DNA from: Knoellia sp. Soil729
Lineage (GTDB): Bacteria; Actinomycetota; Actinomycetes; Actinomycetales; Dermatophilaceae
Assembly (NCBI RefSeq): GCF_001427985.1
Contig: NZ_LMSA01000003.1
Coordinates: forward strand, 325,153 to 389,152
Reading direction: 5' to 3'
DNA length: 64,000 nt
The notes beneath the pieces are model-generated. The model was not told the DNA's origin, made no database searches, and saw only the letters and a list, made by a program, of their open reading frames with translations. Within the stretch, counting starts at the first letter, position 1. Every line of letters starts with the position of its first letter. Positions 54,031 through 62,257 of this stretch are shown piece by piece. The translations under genes were made by a program, and so were the position numbers.

Positions 54031-54046
54031 TCGCAATCTCTTGCGA
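54031..54046. promoter_or_regulatory. LacI-type operator 2
   Basis: TCGCAATCTCTTGCGA is a perfect 6-bp inverted repeat with a 4-base spacer, the same spacing as operator 1 and with a C/G change at one position. Confidence 0.6.
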
Positions 54047-54060
54047 CGTCGACCCGCGCA

Positions 54061-54074
54061 TGCAACCCTTTGCA
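54061..54074. promoter_or_regulatory. LacI-type operator 3
   Basis: TGCAACCCTTTGCA has half-sites TGCAA and TTGCA with a 4-base spacer, 53 bases before the uxaC start. Together with operators 1 and 2 the consensus is YGCAA-N4-TTGCR. Loop formation across the 266-base gap is possible. Confidence 0.6.
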
Positions 54075-54126
54075 GAACCTCGACGGTCCATCGCCACGTC
54101 GAACGGCCTGCGCCCAAAGGAGCTCG

Positions 54127-55548
54127 ATGACCACACCTCTGTCCCTCCATGACGACCGCGCGCTGCCGGTCGACCCCACGGTGCGCGCCATCGCCCGGAC
54201 CATCTTCGCGGAGGTGCGTGACCTTCCGCTGGTGTGCATGCACGGGCACGTCGAGGCGCAGACGTTCGCCGACAACGCGGCGTTCGGCGATCCCGCCCAG
54301 CTGCTCATCACCCCCGACCACTACGTCACCAGAATGCTTGTGTCACAGGGCGTCCAGCTCGAGGAGCTCGGCGTTCCGCGCGCCGACGGTGGACCAGTGG
54401 AGAGGGACCCTCGCGCCATCTGGCGACGGTTCTGCGAAGGGTGGCACCTCTTCAGGGGCACGCCATCCCGCTACTGGCTCGAGCACGAGCTCGTCGACCT
54501 CTTCGGGGTCGAGGAGCAGCCCAGCGCCGAGAGCGCGGACCGGCTCTATGACCTCGTCAGCGCCCGGATCGCCGAGGACGACTTCCGGCCCCAGCAGCTG
54601 CTCGACCGCTTCAACATCGAGCTGATCTCGACGACCGACCCGGCCACCGCCGACCTCGCCGACCACCAGCGACTCACCGACGACGGCTTGGGGAAGCGCA
54701 TCATCCCCACCCTGCGCCCCGACGCGGTCGTGCACCTCGACAGCCCCAGCTGGTTGGCAGACGTTGACCGGATGGGCGTGCTGGCCGGGGTCGACACCAC
54801 GGACTACGACGGCTACCTCGCAGCGCTGCGAAAGCGTCGGGAGGCCTTCATCGCCGCTGGCGGACTCGCCACGGACCACGGTCACCTCACCACCGACAGC
54901 ACCCCGCTCGACGCTGACGAGGCACGCGAGCTCTACCGTCGGGCGCGAGCCGGCGAGGTGAGCCCGGAGTCCACCGCTGCGTTTGCCGGACACATGCTGC
55001 ACACCCTGGCCGGCATGGCCCGGGACGACGGGCTCGTGATGCAGCTGCACCCGGGGGTCTTCCGCAACCACCACTCCGCGACGTTCGGGGCGTCGGGTCC
55101 TGATCGCGGCTTCGACATCCCGGTCTCCACCGAGTTCACCCGCGGACTGAGGCCGCTCCTCGACGACTTCGGCCGGGACCCGGGCTTCCGGATGATCCTG
55201 TTCACCGTCGACGAGACCACCTACAGCCGCGAGCTCGCACCAATAGCGGGCGCCTACCCCTCCGTGCGACTCGGTGCTCCCTGGTGGTTCCTCGACAGCC
55301 CCGACGGCATGCGCCGCTTCCGGGAGCTGGCCACGGAGACGGCGGGCTTCCACAACACCTCGGGATTCGTCGATGACACCCGCGCCTTCGCGTCGATCCC
55401 GGCACGTCACGACCTGTCCCGGCGGATCGACGCCGGCTACCTCGCCCGGCTGGTCGCCGAGCACCGGCTCCCCGAGGACGAGGCGGTGGAGACAGCCATC
55501 GACCTCGCCCACCGTCTCCCCCGCATCGCCTACGCCCGACGCACGTGA
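54127..55548 (+). CDS. uxaC: Glucuronate isomerase
   Basis: 473 residues, amidohydrolase-superfamily isomerase that converts glucuronate to fructuronate and galacturonate to tagaturonate. Motifs: LVCMHGHVEAQTFADNAAFGDPAQLLITPDHYVTRML (metal-binding HxH), FELIS-like FNIELISTTDPATADLADHQ, VMQLHPGVFRNHH, SVRLGAPWWFLDSPDGMRRFRE and FVDDTRAFASIPARHD. Start ATG 54127 has AGGAG 4 bases upstream. It reads away from lacI and the rest of the operon. Confidence 0.95.
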   Translation: MTTPLSLHDDRALPVDPTVRAIARTIFAEVRDLPLVCMHGHVEAQTFADNAAFGDPAQLLITPDHYVTRMLVSQGVQLEELGVPRADGGPVERDPRAIWRRFCEGWHLFRGTPSRYWLEHELVDLFGVEEQPSAESADRLYDLVSARIAEDDFRPQQLLDRFNIELISTTDPATADLADHQRLTDDGLGKRIIPTLRPDAVVHLDSPSWLADVDRMGVLAGVDTTDYDGYLAALRKRREAFIAAGGLATDHGHLTTDSTPLDADEARELYRRARAGEVSPESTAAFAGHMLHTLAGMARDDGLVMQLHPGVFRNHHSATFGASGPDRGFDIPVSTEFTRGLRPLLDDFGRDPGFRMILFTVDETTYSRELAPIAGAYPSVRLGAPWWFLDSPDGMRRFRELATETAGFHNTSGFVDDTRAFASIPARHDLSRRIDAGYLARLVAEHRLPEDEAVETAIDLAHRLPRIAYARRT

Positions 55549-55563
55549 TCGTGGTCCCCACGC

Positions 55564-55578
55564 CATGCCCGCGGCATG
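55564..55578. terminator. Small hairpin between convergent uxaC and GT2 genes
   Basis: CATGCC (55564-55569) and GGCATG (55573-55578) with a 3-base loop in the 57-base gap between facing genes. Short; a weak terminator at best. Confidence 0.3.
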
Positions 55579-55605
55579 ACGAGGTCATGGGCCGGGCAGT
55601 TTGGG

Positions 55606-56457
55606 TCAGGGGCCGGTCGACAGCTCGAGCTGCCTCAGGTCGGACTCGACCTCGGGCGGCAGGAGGCGACGCCGCCTGAGGGCCATCCCACTGCGCAGGA
55701 CTGCGTTCGCCACACCCTTGCGTCCCGCGGCACCCCGACGGCCCTCGTGCACCACGGTCCGGGCGACCTGTCGCCATGGACGCCTCATGACGGCGGTCAG
55801 GACAGCGTTGCGCGAACTCAGCACCTGGCGCCGCCGGCGGCTCCCCTCGTCCCGGTCGGCCGATGGATGGTGGTGTGCCACAACGGACTCCACATAGCAC
55901 AGGCCGCCACCGAGGGCGGCGAGGTCAGCAGCCAGCCGCTGCTCCTCACCGAAGAAGAACACCGCAGGGTCGAAGCCGCCCGCTTCCAGGAACGCCGACG
56001 TGCGCACGACCGCCCCGCACGCGAGGAAGCCCAGGATCGACGGTCCGGGTAGGTCCGGCGCGCGCCGCAGTGGTGAGCGCGCCATCGCGGCGCAGGTCGG
56101 GTCGAGTGACTCCTCGTCCCCCACGAGGAGCCGGGCTGCCAGGAGCGCCATGCGCGGATGCTCCGCGAAGAGCCGTGCCGCACGGTCGAGGGCCCCTGGC
56201 TCCCACCAGGAGTCGTCGTCGGCGAAGGCCACCAGCGGCGTGCGGGCCCGCTCCACTCCGACGTTCCTGGCGACGGCCCCCAGGTTGCGACCCAGGGCCA
56301 CCACCTCGACGTGCGGGAACTCACGGCGAACCCGCTCCGGCGTGCCGTCCTGGGAGCCGTTGTCCACCAGGATGACCGGAGCCCGGTGTCGCGGCAGGGA
56401 CCGCTCCAGGTCGGGCCACCGGTTGCGGGTGGCGACCACGGTCGTGACAGCTGCCAT
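55606..56457 (-). CDS. Glycosyltransferase family 2
   Basis: 283 residues. GT-A fold: VTTVVATRNRWPDLERSLPRHRAPVILVDNGSQDGTPERVRREFP (nucleotide-binding DNGS), LGRNLGAVARNVGVERARTPLVAFADDDSWWEPGAL (DDDS metal-binding), and the acceptor region FDPAVFFFGEEQRLAADLA with the catalytic ED-like pair EE. No membrane segment, so it works at the cytoplasmic face. The sugar is unknown. Transcribed with the aldehyde dehydrogenase 12 bases upstream and divergent from the carbamoyltransferase set. Confidence 0.9.
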   Translation of the reverse strand: MAAVTTVVATRNRWPDLERSLPRHRAPVILVDNGSQDGTPERVRREFPHVEVVALGRNLGAVARNVGVERARTPLVAFADDDSWWEPGALDRAARLFAEHPRMALLAARLLVGDEESLDPTCAAMARSPLRRAPDLPGPSILGFLACGAVVRTSAFLEAGGFDPAVFFFGEEQRLAADLAALGGGLCYVESVVAHHHPSADRDEGSRRRRQVLSSRNAVLTAVMRRPWRQVARTVVHEGRRGAAGRKGVANAVLRSGMALRRRRLLPPEVESDLRQLELSTGP

Positions 56458-56469
56458 GAGCGCGGCTCC

Positions 56470-57810
56470 TCAGCCCGCTCCGGTGGTCCAGTGGACCGCC
56501 TTGAGCAGGGTCATCTCCCCCAGCAGGTCGGGACCGTACCCTCGTCCTCGGCCACTGCCACGTCGAGGGTCGGCGGAGCCTCGTGGCGCCCCACCGAACA
56601 CCGCGTTGACCTTGACCGTGCCGACGTCCAGCTCCTCGATCGCCTGCATCGCGTGGGCCGGGTCGGACGTCAGGACCGTGGCTGCGAGGCCGAAGCTGCC
56701 GGAGTCCGCCTCACGCAGACCGTCCTCCCACGAGGCGACCACCTGCACCGGTGCGACCGGTCCGAACGTCTCCTCCCTCATCACCTGCATCTCGGACGTG
56801 CACCCGGTGAGGACCGTCGGCGAGTACCACGGTCCCTGCAGGTCGAGCCGTCGACCGCCGACCAGGGCGCGAGCTCCCTGGTCCAGCGCCTCGCTCACGT
56901 GGGCCTCGACGACGTCGAGCTGGGCCTCGTCCACGAGTCGGCACAGCGTGGTGTCCGGCGATCGAGGATCCCCGGCGTGCCACCGCTTGGCCGTCCTTCC
57001 CAGCTCGTGCAGGACGTCGTCAGCCACGGAGGCGTGCAGGTACACCCGCTCCACCGAGGTGCACAGCTGACCGGCGTTCGTGAAGGCGCCGACCGCGATC
57101 TGCTCGGCGGCCCATCGGGCGTCGACGCCGTCGTCGACGACGAGCGCGTCCTTGCCACCGTTCTCGACGACCGCTCGCGCGCCCCTGTGGGCGCAACGCC
57201 GCAGGATCTCCTGACCCGTGGTCGTGCTGCCGATGTGGGCGACGAGCCGCACTCGGTCGTCACCGACGATGCCAGCGCCCACCTCACCGTCCCCGGCCAC
57301 CACCGTCATCACCCCCTCGGGCATCGCCTCGGCGATCAGGCTCGCCAGCATCAGCCCCGGTGCGAGACTTCGCTCCGAAGGCTTGTGCACCACGGTGTTT
57401 CCCGTCACCAGTGCCGCAGCCACCAGCCCGGCCGCTGCCGGATAGGGGTCGTTCCACGGGGTGAGGACGGCGACGACGCCGTGCGGCTCGGCGCGGACCC
57501 AGTCAGCCGCTCCGGGACCCCCCGCGAGCACCCTGCCCGGGACGGCGAGCCCCGCAACCGCTGCTTCCTCGAGCAGATCGGCCGCCACCACTGCGGAGGC
57601 GCGCGCCTCCTGCAGGAGACGACCGGTGGTGTCACAGAGCAGGTCAGCGAGCTCGTCCGCGCGGTCGCGCACAGACGCCGCAGCCGACCGCAGAGCGTCC
57701 GCCCTTTCGGACGGCGCGGTGCGCCGCCACCGGGCGAACGCGATGTCCGCCGCCTCGGTGGCCTCACTCGGGGCCTGGGTCTGGGTCGGGGTCTGGTTGC
57801 GGATGCTCAC
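56470..57810 (-). CDS. Aldehyde dehydrogenase family protein
   Basis: 446 residues. Catalytic Cys in TNAGQLCTSVERVYLH and Glu in AVVENGGKDALVVDDG; the NAD region is VLTPWNDPYPAAAGLVAAALVTGNTVVHKPSE, and HIGSTTTGQEI and MREETFGPVAPVQV are also conserved. A usual ALDH has ~480 residues; this N-terminus is somewhat short. Substrate unknown. Its place beside glycan genes is unusual; it could oxidise a sugar-derived aldehyde or be unrelated. GTG 57810 has a GAGG element upstream. Confidence 0.88.
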   Translation of the reverse strand: MSIRNQTPTQTQAPSEATEAADIAFARWRRTAPSERADALRSAAASVRDRADELADLLCDTTGRLLQEARASAVVAADLLEEAAVAGLAVPGRVLAGGPGAADWVRAEPHGVVAVLTPWNDPYPAAAGLVAAALVTGNTVVHKPSERSLAPGLMLASLIAEAMPEGVMTVVAGDGEVGAGIVGDDRVRLVAHIGSTTTGQEILRRCAHRGARAVVENGGKDALVVDDGVDARWAAEQIAVGAFTNAGQLCTSVERVYLHASVADDVLHELGRTAKRWHAGDPRSPDTTLCRLVDEAQLDVVEAHVSEALDQGARALVGGRRLDLQGPWYSPTVLTGCTSEMQVMREETFGPVAPVQVVASWEDGLREADSGSFGLAATVLTSDPAHAMQAIEELDVGTVKVNAVFGGAPRGSADPRRGSGRGRGYGPDLLGEMTLLKAVHWTTGAG

Positions 57811-57900
57811 CCTCGAACCCTGCCCCGAGCAAGCCCTGACAAACCGTCGACGACGCTGCAGGAGGCGGCCGGCAGGCCCGCCCTGCACGCGGTTCTGAAT

Positions 57901-57912
57901 AGAAGCGCTTCT
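57901..57912. promoter_or_regulatory. Perfect 12-bp palindrome in the divergent glycan-gene promoter region
   Basis: AGAAGCGCTTCT in the 120-base gap between the aldehyde dehydrogenase (minus) and the carbamoyltransferase (plus), 18 bases before the latter's ATG. Possible operator for the glycan locus. No regulator gene is seen next to it. Confidence 0.4.
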
Positions 57913-57930
57913 CGGGGGTAGTGCCCAGCC

Positions 57931-59592
57931 ATGCGAGTTCTTGGTGTCAACGCGCTGTTCCACGACCCATCGGCTGCACTGGTCGTCGACGGGCAGGTCG
58001 TGGCCGCTGCCGAGGAGGAGCGGTTCAGCCGGCGCAAGCACGGCAAGCGTCCTGTCCCCTTCTCGGCGTGGGAGCTGCCCGAGCAGGCGATGCACTGGTG
58101 CCTCGCCGAGGCGGGTCTGGCACCACAGGACCTGGACGCCGTGGGCTACTCCTTCGACCCCGCCCTGGCCAAACCCGCCCTCGACATGGGTCTCGACGAC
58201 CCGTGGGACCACGTCCGGCTCACGTACGCCCAGTCGGCTCCAAAGTTCCTCGCCACCGCCCTTCCGGGCCTGGACCCGGAGCAGGTTCGGTTCGTCCCCC
58301 ACCACGTCGCCCACGCCGCGTCTGCGGGCCTCGCCGCTCCGGTCGCCGGTTCACGGGACTGCAGCGTGCTCGTGCTCGACGGACGAGGAGAGCAGGCGTC
58401 CCACCTTGCCGGGGCCTACCGCGGCGGGCGGCTCACCACGTTGGCGGCCCAGGCCCTTCCGGACTCCCTCGGTCTGTTGTACGAGTCGCTCACCGAGCAT
58501 CTCGGCTTCCTGCGGTCCAGCGACGAGTTCAAGGTCATGGCTCTGGCGTCCTACGGCCGGCCGGTCCACGCGGACGAGCTCCGGGCCACGATCCACCCCA
58601 CCGGAGACGGCGGCTTCGCGGCACCCATCCCCGACTGGTCACAGTTCGCTCCTCGACGCCACGGTGGGGAGACCGACTGGCCGTCCCAGTACGCGGATCT
58701 CGCGGCTTCGGTGCAGCTGGTGCTGGAGGACGTCCTGGTGGACCTCGCGCGCTGGCTGCACGCAGAGACAGGAGACCGCGTCCTGTCCATGGCTGGTGGC
58801 ACCGCGCTCAACTGTGTTGCCAACAGCCGCATCTGGCGCGAGACGCCGTTCGAGGAGGTCTGGGTGCAGCCTGCGGCCGGTGACGCGGGCACCTCCTTGG
58901 GAGCAGCGCTCCAGCTGTGCGCCGACGGCGGTGAGCCGGCCGCGCCGATGAGGACAGCAGCTCTGGGCCGAGGGTGGTCGGATGACGAGCTCGCCGCCTG
59001 GCTGAGGGCGGCCGCCGTGCCCTTCACCACCCCGCACGACATCGCCGACGCCGCCGCCGAGGTGCTGGCCCGCGACGGGATCCTCGCGTGGTTGGACGGG
59101 CGCAGTGAGTTCGGCCCGCGCGCCCTGGGCCAGCGCTCACTCATGGCCCACCCGGGCCGGGCCGCGAACCTCGAGCGCCTCAACGACGTCAAGGGTCGCG
59201 AGCAGTTCCGCCCGGTGGCGCCGATGGTGCTGGCCGAGCGCGCCAGCGAGATCTTCGGAAACGGTCCGATTCCCAGTCCCTACATGCTCTTCGTCCACGA
59301 CGTCGCGCAGGAGTGGCGCGACCGCATCCCCGCCGTCGTCCACGTCGACGGCACGGCCCGCATCCAGACCGTCGACGCCCAGACCCATCCCCGGGTCGCC
59401 GCGCTCCTGCGAGCCTTCGAGGCCCGCACCGGCCTGCCCGTCGTCGTGAACACCAGCCTCAACACAGCCGGGCGGCCGATGGTCGACGACCCGCGCGATG
59501 CGCTGGAGCTGTGCGGGTCGGCTCCCGTGGATGCGATGGTCATGGGACCGCACCTCGTGCGGCGCTCGGCCCTGTTCGGCGGTGACCGATGA
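57931..59592 (+). CDS. Carbamoyltransferase, NodU/CmcH family
   Basis: 553 residues. Transfers a carbamoyl group from carbamoyl phosphate, through carbamoyl-adenylate, to a hydroxyl. N-terminal Kae1-like domain: RVLGVNALFHDPSAALVVDGQVVAAAEEERFSRRKHGK, FVPHHVAHAASAGLAAP (metal-binding HxxxH), SVLVLDGRGE, and MAGGTALNCVANSRIW. C-terminal YrdC-like domain: WLDGRSEFGPRALGQRSLMAHPGRA, KGREQFRPVAPMVLAE, and VVVNTSLNTAGRPMVDDPRDAL. First gene of a tightly overlapping five-gene glycan run, so the acceptor is probably a sugar. Confidence 0.94.
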   Translation: MRVLGVNALFHDPSAALVVDGQVVAAAEEERFSRRKHGKRPVPFSAWELPEQAMHWCLAEAGLAPQDLDAVGYSFDPALAKPALDMGLDDPWDHVRLTYAQSAPKFLATALPGLDPEQVRFVPHHVAHAASAGLAAPVAGSRDCSVLVLDGRGEQASHLAGAYRGGRLTTLAAQALPDSLGLLYESLTEHLGFLRSSDEFKVMALASYGRPVHADELRATIHPTGDGGFAAPIPDWSQFAPRRHGGETDWPSQYADLAASVQLVLEDVLVDLARWLHAETGDRVLSMAGGTALNCVANSRIWRETPFEEVWVQPAAGDAGTSLGAALQLCADGGEPAAPMRTAALGRGWSDDELAAWLRAAAVPFTTPHDIADAAAEVLARDGILAWLDGRSEFGPRALGQRSLMAHPGRAANLERLNDVKGREQFRPVAPMVLAERASEIFGNGPIPSPYMLFVHDVAQEWRDRIPAVVHVDGTARIQTVDAQTHPRVAALLRAFEARTGLPVVVNTSLNTAGRPMVDDPRDALELCGSAPVDAMVMGPHLVRRSALFGGDR

Positions 59593-61172
59593 GCCCTCGT
59601 GCACCCGAAGCCGGGTATGCCGTGGTCGTGCCGACCGTGGGGCGGCCGAGTCTCGCCGTGCTCCTGCGTTCACTGGCCGAGCAGAGCGGGCCGCTCCCCG
59701 AGCAGGTCGTCGTCGTGGACGACCGCCGGGCGCCGAACGACGAGCTGACGCTGCCCGAGGAGCTCGTGTCGCGTCTTCCTGTGCGGGTGGTGGCCAGCTG
59801 TGGTCGGGGTCCAGCAGCGGCGCGCAACCTCGGATGGCAGCTGACGACCGCACCGTGGGTGGTCCTCCTCGACGACGACGTCGTGCTGCCGGAGACGTGG
59901 GCCACCGCTCTGGAGGGCGACCTCGCCGTCGGCCCGGGCGTGGGCGGCAGCCAGGGGCGCCTGCAGGTTCCGCTGCCGACGACCCGGCGCCCGACCGACT
60001 GGGAGCGGTCGACAGCCGGCCTGGAACAGGCCCTGTGGGCGACCGCCGACATGGCCTACCGCCGTGAGGCACTGCTCGCGGTCCACGGGTTCGACGAGCG
60101 CTTCCCCAGGGCGTACCGGGAGGACGCCGACCTGGCACTGAGGGTGCGAGAGGCGGGATGGGAGCTCGTGCGCGGTGCTCGCTCGACCGTGCACCCCGTG
60201 CGACCGGCCCCGGGCGACGTGAGCCTGCGGGTCCAGCGGGGCAATACCGACGACGCCCTCATGCGACGGCTCCACGGCTCCCGCTGGAGGGAGCGTGCCG
60301 GCACGGGGCGGGGCCGTCTGCCATGGCACGTCGGCACCCTCGCGCTCGGCGTGGTCGGTCTACTCGGGGGCGCCGCCTCCGTCGGTGACTCCATCGCCCG
60401 ACTCGTCCCAGCACGCGGCGGGGCGGCGCTGGCGGGCAGGGCCCGGGTGGTCGCGGTGACCGGACTGGTCGGCTGGTTGGGGCTGACGGCGGACTTCGCT
60501 GGTCGCCGCATCAGGCCCGGACCGGCCGACCCGCGGGAGATCGCCCGGATGTTGTGGACCAGCGTCGCGATCCCTCCTGCAGCTGTCGCCCACCGTGCTC
60601 GGGGTTGGTGGCTCCACCGCCGGGCAGAGCCGTGGCCGCCACGACCCAAGGCCGTCCTCTTCGACCGTGACGGCACCCTGGTCCACGACGTCCCCTACAA
60701 CGGCGACCCGGGAAGGGTCGCTCCGATGACGGGGGCACGTGAGTCGCTGCAACGACTGCGTTCCCACGGCATTCGCGTGGCGGTCATCAGCAACCAGTCC
60801 GGGATCGCCCGGGGCCTCGTGACGCCGGCACAGGTCGCAGCGGTCAACAGAGAGGTCGAGCAGCGGATCGGTGCCGTCGACTCCTGGCACGTCTGCCCGC
60901 ACGGGCCCGAGGACGGGTGCAGCTGCCGGAAGCCGCAGCCTGGTCTCGTCCGGGCAGCGGCCCGTGCGCTGCGTGTGCGTCCCGAGGACTGTCTCGTCAT
61001 CGGGGACATCGGCGCAGACCTGGTGGCCGCTCGGTCAGCGGGCGCGCGCTCCGTCCTCGTCCCCACACCGGCGACCCGGGCGGAGGAGGTTCACGCTGCA
61101 CCACAGGTCGCGCCGGACCTGCCGTCAGCCATCGACCTGGTCCTGGGTGAGCGACAGGCGGTGCGGCCATGA
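59589..61172 (+). CDS. Fused glycosyltransferase family 2 and GmhB-like HAD phosphatase
   Basis: 527 residues, two enzymes in one chain. Residues ~10-240 are a GT2: AVVVPTVGRPSLAVLLRSLAEQ, VVDDRRAPNDE, ARNLGWQLTTAPWVVLLDDDVVLPETW (DDD metal site), and FDERFPRAYREDADLALRVREAGW. Residues ~245-345 are a linker with two hydrophobic stretches. From ~352, a HAD-IIIA phosphatase: LFDRDGTL (Asp359, Asp361), VISNQSGIARG, and the GmhB zinc cluster HVCPHGPEDGCSCRKPQPG, then VIGDIGADLVAARSAGA. GmhB removes the 7-phosphate of heptose bisphosphate. ATGA overlaps at both ends. Confidence 0.92.
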   Translation: MSPRAPEAGYAVVVPTVGRPSLAVLLRSLAEQSGPLPEQVVVVDDRRAPNDELTLPEELVSRLPVRVVASCGRGPAAARNLGWQLTTAPWVVLLDDDVVLPETWATALEGDLAVGPGVGGSQGRLQVPLPTTRRPTDWERSTAGLEQALWATADMAYRREALLAVHGFDERFPRAYREDADLALRVREAGWELVRGARSTVHPVRPAPGDVSLRVQRGNTDDALMRRLHGSRWRERAGTGRGRLPWHVGTLALGVVGLLGGAASVGDSIARLVPARGGAALAGRARVVAVTGLVGWLGLTADFAGRRIRPGPADPREIARMLWTSVAIPPAAVAHRARGWWLHRRAEPWPPRPKAVLFDRDGTLVHDVPYNGDPGRVAPMTGARESLQRLRSHGIRVAVISNQSGIARGLVTPAQVAAVNREVEQRIGAVDSWHVCPHGPEDGCSCRKPQPGLVRAAARALRVRPEDCLVIGDIGADLVAARSAGARSVLVPTPATRAEEVHAAPQVAPDLPSAIDLVLGERQAVRP

Positions 61173-62257
61173 GCAGCACGACGAGGCGACGGGTTCTCGC
61201 CGTCCGCCTGGACTCCGACGGCGACGTCCTGCTGACGGGACCTGCGCTTCGAGCGCTGGCTGCGGGCAGCAGCGCCGTGGACCTCCTCGTCTCGCCCTCC
61301 GGTGCGGCCGCGGCACGGTTGCTGCCCGGGATCGCTGACCTGCACGTCCTGGCTGCCCCATGGAGCGGCAACCCGGCACCGCCGGTCGACGCGCTGGCCC
61401 TCGCCGAAGTCCTCCAGAGCCTCACCGATCGGGAGTACGACGACGCCGTGATCTTCACGTCGTACCACCAGAGCTCCCTGCCCGCCGCTCTCCTGGCGCG
61501 TCTTGCCGGTGTGCGACAGGTCTGCGCGTTCAGCGAGGAGCACCCCGGTTCGCTGCTCGACGTGCGGGCCCGCCGGGTCCCCGGTCGTGACGACGACGGT
61601 GGTCCCGCGGGCGGGCACGAGGTGGAGGCTGCCCTCCGGTTGGCCGCCGCTGCGGGCTTCCACCTGCCGGCCGACGACGACCGACGGCTGCGAATCCGAC
61701 CGGTCGCTGCCTACCGGCTGCCATCAGCACATCCCTATGTCGTCATCCATCCCCTCGCGAGTGTGGCGAGCCGGTCCATCGACCTCGCGCACGCAGCCGA
61801 GATCACGATGGCACTGCGAGAGGTCGGCTGGGAGGTCGTCGTGACGGGCACACGTGCACAGGCGCACGCCGGCCGTGCCCTGTCCGCAGCCGGGGCACAC
61901 GACCTCATGGGGACCACCACGTTCGCCCGGCTCGCCGGAGTGCTCGCCGGCGCCTCCTGCGTGGTCGTCGGCAACACCGGCCCGGCGCACCTGGCCGCCG
62001 CCGTGGGCACACCTGTGGTGAGCCTCTTCTCGCCGGTGGTCCCCGTCGAGCGGTGGCGACCGTGGGGCGTCCCCCACGTCGTGCTGGGGGACCGGGCTGC
62101 GGCATGCCGTGGCACCCGGGCGACTGCATGCCCCGTCCCGGGCCACCCGTGCCTCAACGGTGTCGACCCGACAGTGGTGACGGGCGCGGTCGGCCAGCTG
62201 GCCGGCATACCCAGGGCGGTTGCTGCTGACGGGACGGCAAGGGGAGGTGTGGGATGA
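61169..62257 (+). CDS. Glycosyltransferase family 9 (ADP-heptose transferase-like)
   Basis: 362 residues. GT-B fold of the heptosyltransferase family: RRVLAVRLDSDGDVLLTGPALRALAAGS (glycine/Asp loop), AVIFTSYHQSSLPAALLARLAG, YVVIHPLASVASRSIDLAHAAEIT, TTTFARLAGVLAGASCVVVGNTGPAHLAAAVGTPVVSLFSPVVPVERWRPWG (NTGPAHLA donor-site block). GT9 enzymes normally use ADP-heptose to build LPS core. In a Gram-positive the acceptor must be something else. Overlaps its neighbours by ATGA on both sides. Confidence 0.92.
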   Translation: MSSTTRRRVLAVRLDSDGDVLLTGPALRALAAGSSAVDLLVSPSGAAAARLLPGIADLHVLAAPWSGNPAPPVDALALAEVLQSLTDREYDDAVIFTSYHQSSLPAALLARLAGVRQVCAFSEEHPGSLLDVRARRVPGRDDDGGPAGGHEVEAALRLAAAAGFHLPADDDRRLRIRPVAAYRLPSAHPYVVIHPLASVASRSIDLAHAAEITMALREVGWEVVVTGTRAQAHAGRALSAAGAHDLMGTTTFARLAGVLAGASCVVVGNTGPAHLAAAVGTPVVSLFSPVVPVERWRPWGVPHVVLGDRAAACRGTRATACPVPGHPCLNGVDPTVVTGAVGQLAGIPRAVAADGTARGGVG

